55,147 nucleotides of DNA. Source: an uncultured Pseudomonadota bacterium. GTDB lineage: Bacteria; Pseudomonadota; Gammaproteobacteria; Steroidobacterales; Steroidobacteraceae. A model generated the notes under the pieces. The model was not told the origin of the DNA and did no database searches. It saw only the letters and a program-made list of their open reading frames with translations. Location: the NCBI GenBank assembly GCA_902826635.1, contig CADEFQ010000007.1:3274-58420 (forward strand), given 5' to 3'. Made by a program: the position numbers and the translations under genes. This document shows positions 6,644 to 15,860 of the stretch, one piece after another. Position 1 is the stretch's first letter; each line of letters opens with the position of its first letter.

Positions 6644-7567
6644 ATGGAGTACAGGCTGGAGGACATCGAGACCTTCCTCGCCGTCGTGGAGGCAGGCAGT
6701 GTCAGCGCCGGCGCACTGCGCCTGAACCTCGCGAAGTCCGTCGTCAGCGAGCGTGTGACCCGCCTCGAGCAGGCGCTCGGCGCGACGCTGCTGCACCGCT
6801 CCGCGCGGGGCGTGACGCCGACGGATCGCGGGGTCGAGTTCTACCAACGTTCGCGCGCCGTACTGGAACAGCTCGACGCGGCTGCCGAAGCCGTCACTGA
6901 GGACGAGGGCGCACTCGCCGGCCTCCTGCGCATCGCCGCGCCGATGAGCTTCGGTGTTCGCTGGCTCGCCCCCGCCCTCTTCCCGCTGCTGCGCCAGCAT
7001 CCGCAGCTTTCGGTGGCGCTCGATCTCGACGACCGTCGCGTCGATCTGCTTGCCGGCGGCTACGATCTCGGCATCCGCTCAGGAAGGCTCAGCGATTCGA
7101 GCCTCGTGGCGAAGCGCCTCGCCCGCACACGCGTCATCGTGTGCGGCAGCCCGGAGTACGTGCAGGAGCATGGAACGCCGACGTCGCTCGCCGAATTGTC
7201 ACCGCACTCGACGATCGGCTACTCGCTGGTACCCGCCGATCAGACCTGGCAGTTCGAACCGGCGCGCAAGGGCGGCGAGCCGCAGACGATCAGCACCCGG
7301 TGCCGCATCGTGATCAACAATGGCGATGCCATGCGTGAAGCCGCGATTGCCGGGCTGGGGCTCGCCGTACTGCCGGTCTTCATCGTCGCCGACGCACTGC
7401 GCTCGGGGCGGCTCGTGAATGCAGCGCCGGCGCTGCGACCGCTCGGGCAGTTCATCTGGGCGATGTATCCGCATTCACGCCACCCTTCCCGCAAGGTGCG
7501 CGTGATCATCGAGCACCTGCGCCACGCGTTCCGCGACGGTGATTTGTGGGATGCGGGGCTGCCCTGA
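6644..7567 (+). CDS. LysR-family transcriptional regulator
   Basis: A 307-aa LysR-type regulator: N-terminal winged helix-turn-helix (about residues 1-60, EDIETFLAVVEAGSVSAGAL) and a C-terminal effector-binding domain of the periplasmic-binding-protein fold. The closest general type is the AaeR/DmlR-like group found next to pirin or short-chain dehydrogenase genes. It is divergent from the pirin-reductase-yceI operon, its probable target, and converges with tdh, with 4 bases between the stops. Confidence 0.92.
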   Translation: MEYRLEDIETFLAVVEAGSVSAGALRLNLAKSVVSERVTRLEQALGATLLHRSARGVTPTDRGVEFYQRSRAVLEQLDAAAEAVTEDEGALAGLLRIAAPMSFGVRWLAPALFPLLRQHPQLSVALDLDDRRVDLLAGGYDLGIRSGRLSDSSLVAKRLARTRVIVCGSPEYVQEHGTPTSLAELSPHSTIGYSLVPADQTWQFEPARKGGEPQTISTRCRIVINNGDAMREAAIAGLGLAVLPVFIVADALRSGRLVNAAPALRPLGQFIWAMYPHSRHPSRKVRVIIEHLRHAFRDGDLWDAGLP

Positions 7568-7571
7568 CGGG

Positions 7572-8603
7572 TCAGCACGCGCCCCAGTCGAGGATTACCT
7601 TGCCGGACTGGCCGGAACCCATGATCTCGAAGCCGTCGCGATAGTCTGCGATCGGCAGCCGGTGGGTGACGACCGGACGGATGTCGAGCCCGCTCTGCAA
7701 CATGCTCGCCATCTTGTACCAGGTTTCGAACATCTCGCGGCCGTACACGCCCTTCAGCACGAGCCCCTTGAAGATCACCTGATCCCAGTCGATGCCGGTA
7801 CCCTCCGGCATGATGCCGAGCATCGCAACGCTGCCGCCGTGGTGCATCGTGCGAAGCATGTCGCGGAAAGCGACCGGATTGCCCGACATCTCCATGCCCA
7901 CGTCGAAGCCTTCCGCCATGCCGAGCGACTGCATCGCGCCGTCGAGTGAGTCGCGGGTGACGTTGACGATGCGCGAGGCGCCGAGCCGCTGCGCCAGCGC
8001 GAGGCGGTAGTCGTTCACGTCGGTGACGACGATGTGCCGCGCGCCCGCGTAGCGCGCGATCGCGACCGCCATGATCCCGATCGGCCCCGCACCCGTGATC
8101 AGCACGTCTTCGCCGACCACGCCGAACGACAGCGCGGTGTGGGTCGCGTTGCCGAACGGGTCGAGGATCGAGGCGATTTCGTCATCGACGACGTCCGGCA
8201 GCTTGAACAGGTTCACCGCGGGAAGTGACATGAGTTCGGCGAAGCAGCCGGGGCGGTTGACACCGACGCCCACGGTGTTGCGGCACAGATGGCGTCGTCC
8301 CGCGCGGCAGTTGCGACAGTAACCGCAGGTCAGGTGGCCCTCACCCGAAACGCGATCGCCGATTGCGAAGCCACGTACTTCGCTGCCCATCGCGACGATC
8401 TCGCCGCAGTACTCGTGGCCCACTGCCATCGGTACCTTGATCGTGCGGCGTGCCCAGTCGTCCCATTTGTAGATATGCATGTCGGTGCCGCAGATCGCGG
8501 TCTTGCGCATGCGGATCAGCACGTCGTTGTGACCGATCGTCGGCTCGGGAATGTCCTGCATCCAGATGCCGGGTTCGGCCTTCGCCTTCACCAATGCTCT
8601 CAT
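7572..8603 (-). CDS. tdh: L-threonine 3-dehydrogenase
   Basis: A 343-aa zinc MDR enzyme that oxidises L-threonine to 2-amino-3-oxobutyrate with NAD, the first step of threonine breakdown to glycine and acetyl-CoA. Catalytic zinc ligands are Cys38, His63 and Glu64 ([14 protein letters not shown]); structural zinc cysteines are 93, 96, 99 and 107; the GAGPIG nucleotide motif is present. ATG 8603 aligns with the E. coli enzyme start. CATAAT lies 6 bases upstream with no Shine-Dalgarno. The usual partner kbl is not adjacent. Its start is only 13 bases from the divergent transporter start. Confidence 0.95.
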   Translation of the reverse strand: MRALVKAKAEPGIWMQDIPEPTIGHNDVLIRMRKTAICGTDMHIYKWDDWARRTIKVPMAVGHEYCGEIVAMGSEVRGFAIGDRVSGEGHLTCGYCRNCRAGRRHLCRNTVGVGVNRPGCFAELMSLPAVNLFKLPDVVDDEIASILDPFGNATHTALSFGVVGEDVLITGAGPIGIMAVAIARYAGARHIVVTDVNDYRLALAQRLGASRIVNVTRDSLDGAMQSLGMAEGFDVGMEMSGNPVAFRDMLRTMHHGGSVAMLGIMPEGTGIDWDQVIFKGLVLKGVYGREMFETWYKMASMLQSGLDIRPVVTHRLPIADYRDGFEIMGSGQSGKVILDWGAC

Positions 8604-8616
8604 GGCATCATTATGC

Positions 8617-9792
8617 ATGGAGTTCATTCTGTTCGCGCTGACCCTCGCCGGGGTCGCGCTGTTTCACCACCACACTCTCAAGGTCGCCCTCACCGGCCTT
8701 GCCGCGATCGTCCTCTACAAGCTTGCGGTGACCGGTTTTCATGAGGGCCCCGGGCTCGCCGGCCTCGGCGCGCATTTCACGGCCGAGTGGGTCGTATTTG
8801 CGAATCTGCTCGCGTTGCTGATGGGCTTCGCACTCCTCGCGCGGCATTTCGAGGACAGCCGCATCCCGCAGGCGCTGCCCGCGTACCTGCCCGACGACTG
8901 GAAAGGTGGCGTTGCGCTCCTGGCGATCGTGTTCGTGCTGTCGAGCTTTCTCGACAACATCGCAGCGGCCATCATCGGCGGGTCGATGGCGGCGACGGTG
9001 TACCGCGAACGCGTGCACATCGGCTATCTCGCCGCGATCGTCGCGGCGTCGAACGCCGGCGGCTCCGGCAGTGTGATCGGTGACACGACGACGACGATGA
9101 TGTGGATCGAAGGCGTGCCGGCGCTCGCGGTGCTGCATGCGTACGTGGCCGCCGCGGCGGCTTTCCTGGTCTTCGCGATTCCGGCGGCACGCGCGCAGCA
9201 GCGCCATGCGCCGATACGCCGGGACGCGCCGGCTGGCCTCACGATCGACTGGGGCCGCGCGGCGATCGTGCTCGTGATCCTCGTCGCGGCGATCGCGACG
9301 AATCTATACGTCAACCTGCGGCACCCCGAACTCGCCGATGGCTTTCCGTTTCTCGGTGTCGCGGTGTGGTGTGCGATCCTGGCAACCGCCGCCTGGCGGC
9401 GCCCGGCATGGCAACTGCTGCCCGAGACCGCCAAGGGAAGCCTCTTCCTGCTCGCACTAGTCGCCTGTGCTTCGATGATGCCCGTCGAGGAATTGCCGGC
9501 ACCGGGCTGGCAAAGCGCGTTCGGCCTCGGATTCGTGTCCGCGGTGTTCGACAACATCCCGCTCACCAAGCTCGCGCTCGAGCAGGGCGGCTACGATTGG
9601 GGGGTGCTCGCCTATGCCGTCGGTTTCGGCGGCTCGATGATCTGGTTCGGTTCTTCAGCGGGAGTTGCGATCTCGAACCGCTTTCCGGAGGCGCGCTCGG
9701 TCGGCGCGTGGCTGCGCCACGGCTGGTTCGTCGCCCTCGCCTATATCGTCGGTTTTTTCGTGCTGCATGGAGTGCTCGGATGGCGCCCGTAA
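8617..9792 (+). CDS. Ion-transporter-superfamily (citrate/ArsB/NhaD-like) permease
   Basis: A 391-aa integral membrane protein with about 10-11 hydrophobic segments. It has the two-fold repeat of the ion transporter superfamily: [10 protein letters not shown] (Asp113-Asn114) and [11 protein letters not shown] (Asp312-Asn313) at equivalent places in each half, and a Gly/Ser/Thr-rich loop ([15 protein letters not shown]). This resembles citrate, Na+/H+ and arsenite permeases. The substrate cannot be told. ATG 8617 follows CATCAT by 5 bases; an in-frame ATG at 8602 would overlap tdh. The rhomboid gene begins inside its 3' end, so the two are coupled. Confidence 0.8.
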   Translation: MEFILFALTLAGVALFHHHTLKVALTGLAAIVLYKLAVTGFHEGPGLAGLGAHFTAEWVVFANLLALLMGFALLARHFEDSRIPQALPAYLPDDWKGGVALLAIVFVLSSFLDNIAAAIIGGSMAATVYRERVHIGYLAAIVAASNAGGSGSVIGDTTTTMMWIEGVPALAVLHAYVAAAAAFLVFAIPAARAQQRHAPIRRDAPAGLTIDWGRAAIVLVILVAAIATNLYVNLRHPELADGFPFLGVAVWCAILATAAWRRPAWQLLPETAKGSLFLLALVACASMMPVEELPAPGWQSAFGLGFVSAVFDNIPLTKLALEQGGYDWGVLAYAVGFGGSMIWFGSSAGVAISNRFPEARSVGAWLRHGWFVALAYIVGFFVLHGVLGWRP

Positions 9793-10343
9793 CCCGCTTG
9801 ATCCTCATCGTCACGGTCGCGGTCTTTCTGTTGCAGAAAGTCGCGGAACCGGCGCTGTTGCCCTTCGCGCTGTGGCCGCTCGGCCCGCTCTTTCGCCCCT
9901 GGCAGGTGGTGAGCTACGCCTTCCTGCACGGCAGCGAAATGCACATCTTCTTCAACATGTTCGCCGTCTACATGTTCGGCAGCGAACTCGAGCGCTACTG
10001 GGGCGCACGGCGCTTCCTGTTCCTGTATTTCGCGAGCGTCGTGTTCGCGGCGATCGCGCAACTCATCGTCGCCGGGGTGAGCGGCAGCGTGTATCCCACC
10101 GTCGGCGCATCGGGCGGAGTGTTCGGCCTGTTGCTCGTCTATGCGATGCTGTTTCCGCGCCGCAAGCTGATGCTGATCTTTCCGCCCATCCCGATGCCGG
10201 CCTGGCTTTTCGTGACGCTCTATGGGGTACTCGAGCTGACCATGGGACTGACGGGTGCGCAGCCGGGTGTCGCCCACTTCGCGCACCTGGGCGGGATGCT
10301 GGGTGGCTTCATCGCGCTCCTCAGCTTCCGCGCGCGAGCGTGA
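9780..10343 (+). CDS. Rhomboid-family intramembrane serine protease
   Basis: A 187-aa six-helix rhomboid. The catalytic dyad is Ser111 (GASGG, 109-113) and His169 (AHFAHLGGM), with the supporting HIFFNMF motif at 55-61. It cleaves transmembrane substrates within the bilayer. The start at 9780 overlaps the transporter 3' end by 13 bases in another frame. The 3' end overlaps the convergent MATE gene by 23 bases. Substrate unknown; the coupling to a permease gives no obvious clue. Confidence 0.93.
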   Translation: MAPVTRLILIVTVAVFLLQKVAEPALLPFALWPLGPLFRPWQVVSYAFLHGSEMHIFFNMFAVYMFGSELERYWGARRFLFLYFASVVFAAIAQLIVAGVSGSVYPTVGASGGVFGLLLVYAMLFPRRKLMLIFPPIPMPAWLFVTLYGVLELTMGLTGAQPGVAHFAHLGGMLGGFIALLSFRARA

Positions 10344-11733
10344 TCCCGCGCCAGCGCCCGGATCGCCAGCGCGCGAGCATGCCGAGGCCGAGGAGCATCG
10401 CGTAGCTCATCAGCGCCAGCCAGCCGCCCAGCGCGCCGAGCCCCGCCTGCGGCAAGCCGTCCACCCAGCCTTCGCCGGGCCTGAAAACGAGCGTGTGCGA
10501 CAGCGGTACGAAAAAAAACCAGGAGAGCGCGAGCGCGGTCAGCGCGGGCACGCGAGTGTCCCCGGCACCGCGCAGCGCCGACGCGGAACCGAAGTAGAGT
10601 CCATCGAATGCCTGGTACGCGGCCGCCGGCCACAACACCAGCAGCCCTACCGCGATCGCCTCACGCGCCGCGGCGTCGATGGGCGGCACGAAGACCGGCA
10701 GCAGCCAGCGTCCCCCGGCGAGGATCAGCAGCGCCATGCACGCCATGAAGCCGAAGCAGAGGAGGATCACGGAACTGCCGATGCGCCGCGCCCAGTCCCG
10801 GTCGCCGGCGCCGATCGCCTGACCGACGAAGGTCGTACCGGCCGATGCAATGCCGATCGCCGGCAGATACGCGAGCGAGGTCAGCATGATCACGATCTGC
10901 GTCGCCGCCGCGGCGCTGCTGCCCGTCTGCACGACCATGAGCTGAAACAGCGCGACGCCGAGCACGTCGGCGCCGTACATCACGCCGACCGGAAGCCCGA
11001 TCCTCAACTGGCGCATGATCAACGCGCGATCGGGCCGCCAGGTCAGATGTGAACGGAACACACGCGCATAGCGCGGAGAAAGAACGATCGCGATCGCCAG
11101 CACGAGGCCGAGCGCTTGCGCCGCGTTGGTGCCCCAGGCCGCGCCCGCCATGCCGAGGTCGAGCCTGAACATGAAGAACTGGTTTGCGGGTACGTTCGCG
11201 AGCACCGTCACGCCGGCGATCGCAAACGTCGTGCGCGTCGCGCCGATACCCGTGAAGAACCCGGTGAGTGCCCAGGTGGCGAGCCCAAGCGCGGCGCCCC
11301 ACATGCGAGGCTCCCAGTACTCGAGCGCCAGTCGCGCGACTGCGGGCGCCAGGTGAAACGGCGCGAGGAGTGTCGGCCCCCCCCAGGCGAGCAGAAGAAA
11401 CACCGGCAGCGTGCCCAGGGCTGCCCAGAGGCCCGACCACGCCGCCTGGGAGGCGCGCGCGCGGCGTCGCGAACCGACCGCCTGCGCGACGAAGGTCTGC
11501 ACTGCGAAACCGACGCCGCCGAGCACGAGGATCGCGCAGGTCATCACCCAGTAAATTGCGCTCATCGCGGCCAGCGCATCGGTCGAAAGCCGACCGATGA
11601 ACCAGGTGTCGGTGAGGTTGAGCAGGGCCTGGATCGCGTTCGTCGCCATCAGCGGGGCGGCGAAGCGTGCAACTGCGCGCAGGTCCACGTGCGCCCTGCC
11701 GTCGGGCCCGACGCGGCGCGCCGGCAAAGTCAC
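10321..11733 (-). CDS. MATE-family efflux transporter
   Basis: A multidrug/toxin extrusion antiporter of about 470 aa with 12 predicted membrane helices in two homologous bundles. Typical segments include PLMATNAIQALLNLTDTWFI near the start and LPVGVMYGADVLGVALFQL opening the second half. I chose GTG 11733, whose TG is the first part of the upstream MFS TGA (GTGA overlap); ATG 11790 would add 19 residues and overlap the MFS gene by 61 bases. It is the last gene of the long run that starts with ccmA. Confidence 0.88.
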   Translation of the reverse strand: MTLPARRVGPDGRAHVDLRAVARFAAPLMATNAIQALLNLTDTWFIGRLSTDALAAMSAIYWVMTCAILVLGGVGFAVQTFVAQAVGSRRRARASQAAWSGLWAALGTLPVFLLLAWGGPTLLAPFHLAPAVARLALEYWEPRMWGAALGLATWALTGFFTGIGATRTTFAIAGVTVLANVPANQFFMFRLDLGMAGAAWGTNAAQALGLVLAIAIVLSPRYARVFRSHLTWRPDRALIMRQLRIGLPVGVMYGADVLGVALFQLMVVQTGSSAAAATQIVIMLTSLAYLPAIGIASAGTTFVGQAIGAGDRDWARRIGSSVILLCFGFMACMALLILAGGRWLLPVFVPPIDAAAREAIAVGLLVLWPAAAYQAFDGLYFGSASALRGAGDTRVPALTALALSWFFFVPLSHTLVFRPGEGWVDGLPQAGLGALGGWLALMSYAMLLGLGMLARWRSGRWRGITLARGS

Positions 11734-12992
11734 AACTGTCGCTCGAACGATCGACCCAGCCACCAGGTCGCTGCGATGAGCGCGAAGCAAATCGCGGCGC
11801 TCAGCGCAGAGAGCCCGGCGAGCCCGAGCCCCGCAAGCAGTACATAGAGCCAGTTGCCGAGGGTATCGGCGCCCCGTTGCAGCACCGTATCGAGGAGGCT
11901 CTTGCTCTTGAATTTGCTCTCGGGGTTGAGCACGGTGTAGAGCATCTCGCGCGTAGGCTTGGCGAGGCCGTAGTCGGCGCCGCGCCGAACCACCTGCGTC
12001 ACCATCAGCATCGCGAGCGTCGGCGATACCGCAAGCGCGATGAACGACAGGCCCGCGAGCAACGGCATCGCCGAAAGCGACAGGCGTGCGCTGCCGCGCG
12101 TGGTGAGCCAGCCGACGACGAGCGTCTGGAACGCGAGCGCGAGGCCGTTCACGGCGAGATCGACCCGCGCAAACAGTGCGATGCGCTCCGCCAGGCCTTC
12201 GTAGGCAACCTCGACGTAGCGCGCCTGCTCGTTGTACATGAAGGCGCCGAGGATCTGTCCGACGACGATCAGGCCGGCGATGGCGAGCAGATACGGTGAG
12301 CGGATGAAGCGTGCAAGATCTTCGAGCGCCCGCCCGCCGACGGCCGTGCTCATCGCCGGCGTCTCACGACCCGCAACCGCCGGTCTGCGCAATGTCTGCG
12401 CCAGAAACCCGCACCCGACGGCTGCCAGCAGCAAGGCGCAGGCAATGCCGATGATCACGGGCGCGCCCACTTTGTCCGCAATCAGCGTGTTCAGCAGCGG
12501 TCCGACCAGGGCGCCGAGGCTCCCGCCGCCCGCGATGAACCCGAACAGCCGCTCCGACGCCTCGGGCGACCAGCGATCCGCCATCACGCTCCAGAAAACC
12601 GAAACGATGAAGAGATTGACCGACATCACGGCGACGAAATACGCGCCTGCAAGCCAGGCATTCGAGCCACCCCGCGCGAGGCCCACGGCGATCGCCACGA
12701 AGAGCGCAATCACCGGGAGATAGACAGTCAGCAGCAGGCGCCGGCGCGGCGTGCGCCCGACGACCCACCAGTAAAGCGGCAGGATCGCGAGCTGCACCAC
12801 GAGGACGACGGTGAAAAGCGTCGGGATCCACGCGCGGCCGGCTTCAAGGGCCATGGCTTCGCGCAGCGAGCGCAACATGTAGTAGCCGCACAGCAGGCAG
12901 AAATAGGCGGCGGCAGCCGCAGCGAGCGCCTGCCCTTCGCCACGCGCAACGAGCCGCTGCGTCGCGACGGGCCGCACCCCGGCCATCGTCAT
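11730..12992 (-). CDS. MFS transporter (ATP/ADP-translocase-like subgroup)
   Basis: A 420-aa, 12-helix major facilitator protein. The first helix segment (FCLLCGYYMLRSLREAMAL) resembles the MFS branch related to bacterial nucleotide translocases, in which G-Y-Y-x-x-R-x-x-R-E is conserved; R/D-rich loops such as VGRTPRRR follow. Real nucleotide exchange is doubtful in a free-living organism, so the substrate is left open. It starts 10 bases after the MaoC-like gene and its stop overlaps the MATE start by 4 bases. Confidence 0.75.
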   Translation of the reverse strand: MTMAGVRPVATQRLVARGEGQALAAAAAAYFCLLCGYYMLRSLREAMALEAGRAWIPTLFTVVLVVQLAILPLYWWVVGRTPRRRLLLTVYLPVIALFVAIAVGLARGGSNAWLAGAYFVAVMSVNLFIVSVFWSVMADRWSPEASERLFGFIAGGGSLGALVGPLLNTLIADKVGAPVIIGIACALLLAAVGCGFLAQTLRRPAVAGRETPAMSTAVGGRALEDLARFIRSPYLLAIAGLIVVGQILGAFMYNEQARYVEVAYEGLAERIALFARVDLAVNGLALAFQTLVVGWLTTRGSARLSLSAMPLLAGLSFIALAVSPTLAMLMVTQVVRRGADYGLAKPTREMLYTVLNPESKFKSKSLLDTVLQRGADTLGNWLYVLLAGLGLAGLSALSAAICFALIAATWWLGRSFERQL

Positions 12993-13002
12993 GCGGTGCT
13001 GG

Positions 13003-13887
13003 TCATGCGGCGGTCCGCAGCTCCCCGGTCAGATAGGGCTTGGTGCCCGCCGAATCCTTGAGCACGAACGCGACGCCGCCTTCGTAAGGTCGGCTTTCGA
13101 GGATCACCCACGCGGGCAGGTAAACGGGCAGCTTGAACACGACGTCGAGCGTCGTGCGGCCCCCCATGTCGATCTCGCCGAGTTCGGCGGCGCAGCGCGC
13201 GAGCGACCACATGCCGTGCGCAATCGCCTTCCTGAAGCCGAAAGGGCGCGCGGCAAGGTCCGCGAGATGGATGGGGTTGTAGTCGCCCGACACGCTCGCG
13301 TAGCGGCGCCCGAGGCCGGCGGGCGCGGCGAAGCTGGTGGACGCCACGGCACCCTTCGGCCCGTTCTCGCGCTCCTTCTCCGCCGCCGGGCGCGCGCCCG
13401 GCTTGCCACGCCGACGCGCGAGAAAGGTACAGGTCTCGCGCCAAATCACCGTGCCGTCGACGCTGCCCTCGGTCTCGAGATCGAATTCCTGGCCGCGATC
13501 GGTGTCGCGGTGTCCTTCGATCCAGCTGCGCAGCGCCATCGCCTCGCCTGCGTCCTGCGCGCGCTCGCGCACGATGAGGTTGCGCACGTGCACGAGCCCG
13601 AGGACGCTGATCGGAAACGCAGGAGACGACAACATCGCGAGATGCATGCCGCTCGCGAGCATGTGCGGATAGGCGATCGGCACGACGTCCGCGCGCGGCA
13701 CCTCGCAGATCGCCGCATAGCGCGCGACGTGGGCCGGGTCGGGCTGCGTCGCCGCGAGGGTCGCCTCGATTCGTGGTACGGTTTCGCCGTCTCGCACGGT
13801 CGCCGGCTTGCGTGAAGCGACGACGCGCGAATAGCTGAGCCAGATGCCCGGCGAAGTCGCAAATTCGAGTGTCACGCTGGCGCCCAT
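13003..13887 (-). CDS. MaoC-like double-hotdog acyl dehydratase
   Basis: A 294-aa protein with an N-terminal degenerate hotdog and a C-terminal MaoC hotdog bearing the hydratase motif (SGDYNPIHL, then AIAHGMWS; the conserved Asp and His are the likely catalytic pair). Such enzymes hydrate enoyl-CoA or enoyl-ACP thioesters. It begins 28 bases after ccmI and is followed 10 bases later by the MFS gene, so it is probably carried on the ccm transcript although unrelated to cytochrome maturation. Substrate chain length unknown. Confidence 0.85.
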   Translation of the reverse strand: MGASVTLEFATSPGIWLSYSRVVASRKPATVRDGETVPRIEATLAATQPDPAHVARYAAICEVPRADVVPIAYPHMLASGMHLAMLSSPAFPISVLGLVHVRNLIVRERAQDAGEAMALRSWIEGHRDTDRGQEFDLETEGSVDGTVIWRETCTFLARRRGKPGARPAAEKERENGPKGAVASTSFAAPAGLGRRYASVSGDYNPIHLADLAARPFGFRKAIAHGMWSLARCAAELGEIDMGGRTTLDVVFKLPVYLPAWVILESRPYEGGVAFVLKDSAGTKPYLTGELRTAA

Positions 13888-13915
13888 GATCCCCAGTCCG
13901 GCTGGCCGCGACCCG

Positions 13916-14902
13916 TCAGGGTGTCACGCGATCGATCAGGATCTCCCGCGTGCCATCCCGGCCGACATCATAGCTGACTTCACCGAACGGATCGCCGCTC
14001 GCCGCCTCGGGACGGCCCGATCGCGCGATACGCGCAACGACGAGCACGCGCTTGCCGGCCGTGATGGCACGGCTCGGCATCATCGCGTCGGCAGCGGTCA
14101 GTTCCACGTCGAGCGGGAACCTCGCACTGAGACGCTTGACCGCAAGCGGCGGACCGGGCGAGTCCGGGTCTCGCACGAAGACGAAAACCGGAGCGTCGCC
14201 CTTCGCGTCGGGCGCTATTTTTGGCGCGAGCCTCACGGTCACGCGCACCGCCGCTGGCCCTGGTGCCGCGACACCCTTGCCCGAAATCGCGCGATCGAGC
14301 GCAGCGACCTGTTGCTCGATGAGCGGACGCACTTCGGCGGGCGGGTTCAGCGTGAGCAGCGTTGCGAAGCGCTCACGCGCCACCGGCAGCTCGCCGCGGC
14401 GCATTGCGGCTACCGCGCCGAAGAACAAGGCCTTGCCCGCTTTCGGATCCAGCGCGAGCGCGCGCTCGAAGAGATCGCCGGCGCGCCCTGCCAGCGTGTC
14501 TTCGTCCTGCACGGTCAGGATCTCCGCCATGCCGATCAGCGCCTCGGCGTTGCGCCCATCGGCAAGGCGATCCGCGCGCTCATAGGCGCGCAGCGCGAGC
14601 GGCACCTGGTTCAAGGCCGCATACGAACGGCCGAGCATCAGCCAGCCATCGAGGTCGTTCGGCTCGCGCTCGAGCCGACGCGCAAGTTGCGACACCATCC
14701 CGGCGGGCGTGTTCGCGGCAACGGCGGAAGGCCAGGTCCAATTGCTCCACGTCACGTAGAGCCCCACGCTGCCGAGCAACAGCACGCCAATGCTCCCGAG
14801 CGCCGCCCACGGCGCAGTCGTCTTGCCCCGCAGCAGCGGTATCGCGACGATCGCGATCGCAAACACGATCAGCGTCGCCGCCAGGGTCACGAAGGTGAAC
14901 AT
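13916..14902 (-). CDS. ccmI: Cytochrome c biogenesis protein CcmI
   Basis: A 328-aa protein with two N-terminal membrane helices followed by TPR-like repeats (GWLMLGRSYAAL, RAYERADRLA) and a C-terminal beta-rich domain. It is the apocytochrome chaperone that delivers substrate to CcmFH. The ATG shares one base with the ccmH stop (TGATG). The C-terminal domain (about residues 215-328) matches the E. coli CcmH C-terminal type. Confidence 0.93.
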   Translation of the reverse strand: MFTFVTLAATLIVFAIAIVAIPLLRGKTTAPWAALGSIGVLLLGSVGLYVTWSNWTWPSAVAANTPAGMVSQLARRLEREPNDLDGWLMLGRSYAALNQVPLALRAYERADRLADGRNAEALIGMAEILTVQDEDTLAGRAGDLFERALALDPKAGKALFFGAVAAMRRGELPVARERFATLLTLNPPAEVRPLIEQQVAALDRAISGKGVAAPGPAAVRVTVRLAPKIAPDAKGDAPVFVFVRDPDSPGPPLAVKRLSARFPLDVELTAADAMMPSRAITAGKRVLVVARIARSGRPEAASGDPFGEVSYDVGRDGTREILIDRVTP

Positions 14903-15336
14903 CAGCGTTCCAGGTCGTCGGAGTTGAAGTCGGGGTCGTTGGCCGCCATTGCGGATCGGCGGCGCACGATGCGCCAGGCAACCACCGCGCCGCCGATCAG
15001 CAGCAGGCCCGGCAGCGACCACAGCCACGCCGTGCGCGCGGACACACGCGGGCGAAAGAGAATGAAGTCACCGTAGCGTGCCGCCATGTACTCGCGCACC
15101 GCGTCGTCGCTCTTGCCGGCGGTCAGCTGCTCCGCGACTTCTCTGCGCAGGTCGGCGGCGAGGCCGACCGGAGAGTCCGCGATCGACTGGTTCTGGCACT
15201 GCATGCAGCGCAGCTCGTGCGTGAGCGCCTCGTAGCGCGCCTGCAAGACCGGGTCCGGCAGTCGCGTCGTGTCGATCGCGAGGGCCACCGTCGCCCAGCA
15301 GACGGCGAAGATCAGCGGCAGCGCGCGGGCGATCAC
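14902..15336 (-). CDS. ccmH: Cytochrome c maturation thiol oxidoreductase CcmH
   Basis: A 144-aa protein: cleavable signal or anchor, periplasmic domain with the LRCMQCQ motif (Cys44, Cys47) that reduces apocytochrome cysteines, and a C-terminal membrane helix (about residues 105-122). Together with CcmF and CcmI it forms the haem ligation module. It is the short form, with the TPR domain encoded separately as ccmI. Overlaps ccmG by 4 bases. Confidence 0.95.
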   Translation of the reverse strand: MIARALPLIFAVCWATVALAIDTTRLPDPVLQARYEALTHELRCMQCQNQSIADSPVGLAADLRREVAEQLTAGKSDDAVREYMAARYGDFILFRPRVSARTAWLWSLPGLLLIGGAVVAWRIVRRRSAMAANDPDFNSDDLER

Positions 15337-15860
15337 GACGCCCCCGCCGCTCGCTGCACGAACTCGCGTTGCCAGATCTCCGGCGTCATCGGTCCGATGC
15401 GCTTGTAGACGATCACGCCGCGCGGGTCGATCAGGAATGTCTCGGGCGCTCCATACACGCCGTAGTCGATCGCGACCCTGCCTTCGGCATCGACGGGCAC
15501 GGCCTCATATGGATTGCCGAGCTGCGCGAGCCAGGCGCGCGCTTCCGTGTCCTCGTCCTTCCAGTTGAGACCGACGATCGGCAGTTTCGCCTCCTGCCGC
15601 GCGGCCACAAGCACCTCGTGCTCGACGCGGCACTCGATGCACCAGGTGCCCCAGACATTGAGCGCGTACCAGCGTCCTTTCATCACGCGTGAATCGAAGC
15701 GTTTCGTCGCGTCGAGCAGGTTCGGCAGGACGAATTCGGGCGCTGCGCGACCGATCAATGGCGATACCACGATGCCCTTGGTATTCGACTGCCGGATGCC
15801 GATCGCGAGCACGATCGCGAGCAGCACGAAGGCTGCAAGCGGCAACAGGAAGCGATTCAC
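15333..15860 (-). CDS. ccmG: Thiol:disulfide interchange protein CcmG/DsbE
   Basis: A 175-aa membrane-anchored thioredoxin-like protein with active site WCIEC (Cys74, Cys77) and the cis-Pro segment GVYGAPETFLID. It keeps apocytochrome and CcmH cysteines reduced on the periplasmic side. The acidic C-I-E-C site is the usual reducing type. The 4-base overlaps with ccmF and ccmH show tight coupling. Confidence 0.95.
   Translation of the reverse strand: MNRFLLPLAAFVLLAIVLAIGIRQSNTKGIVVSPLIGRAAPEFVLPNLLDATKRFDSRVMKGRWYALNVWGTWCIECRVEHEVLVAARQEAKLPIVGLNWKDEDTEARAWLAQLGNPYEAVPVDAEGRVAIDYGVYGAPETFLIDPRGVIVYKRIGPMTPEIWQREFVQRAAGAS

Noticed and set aside
6569..7000. Extended N-terminus for the pirin gene beyond ATG 6568
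   Set aside because: It would run antisense through the LysR DNA-binding domain and does not resemble pirins.
14903..15028. Longer ccmI reading upstream of 14902
   Set aside because: The extra residues lie inside ccmH in another frame; ATG 14902 gives the known CcmI N-terminal helix.
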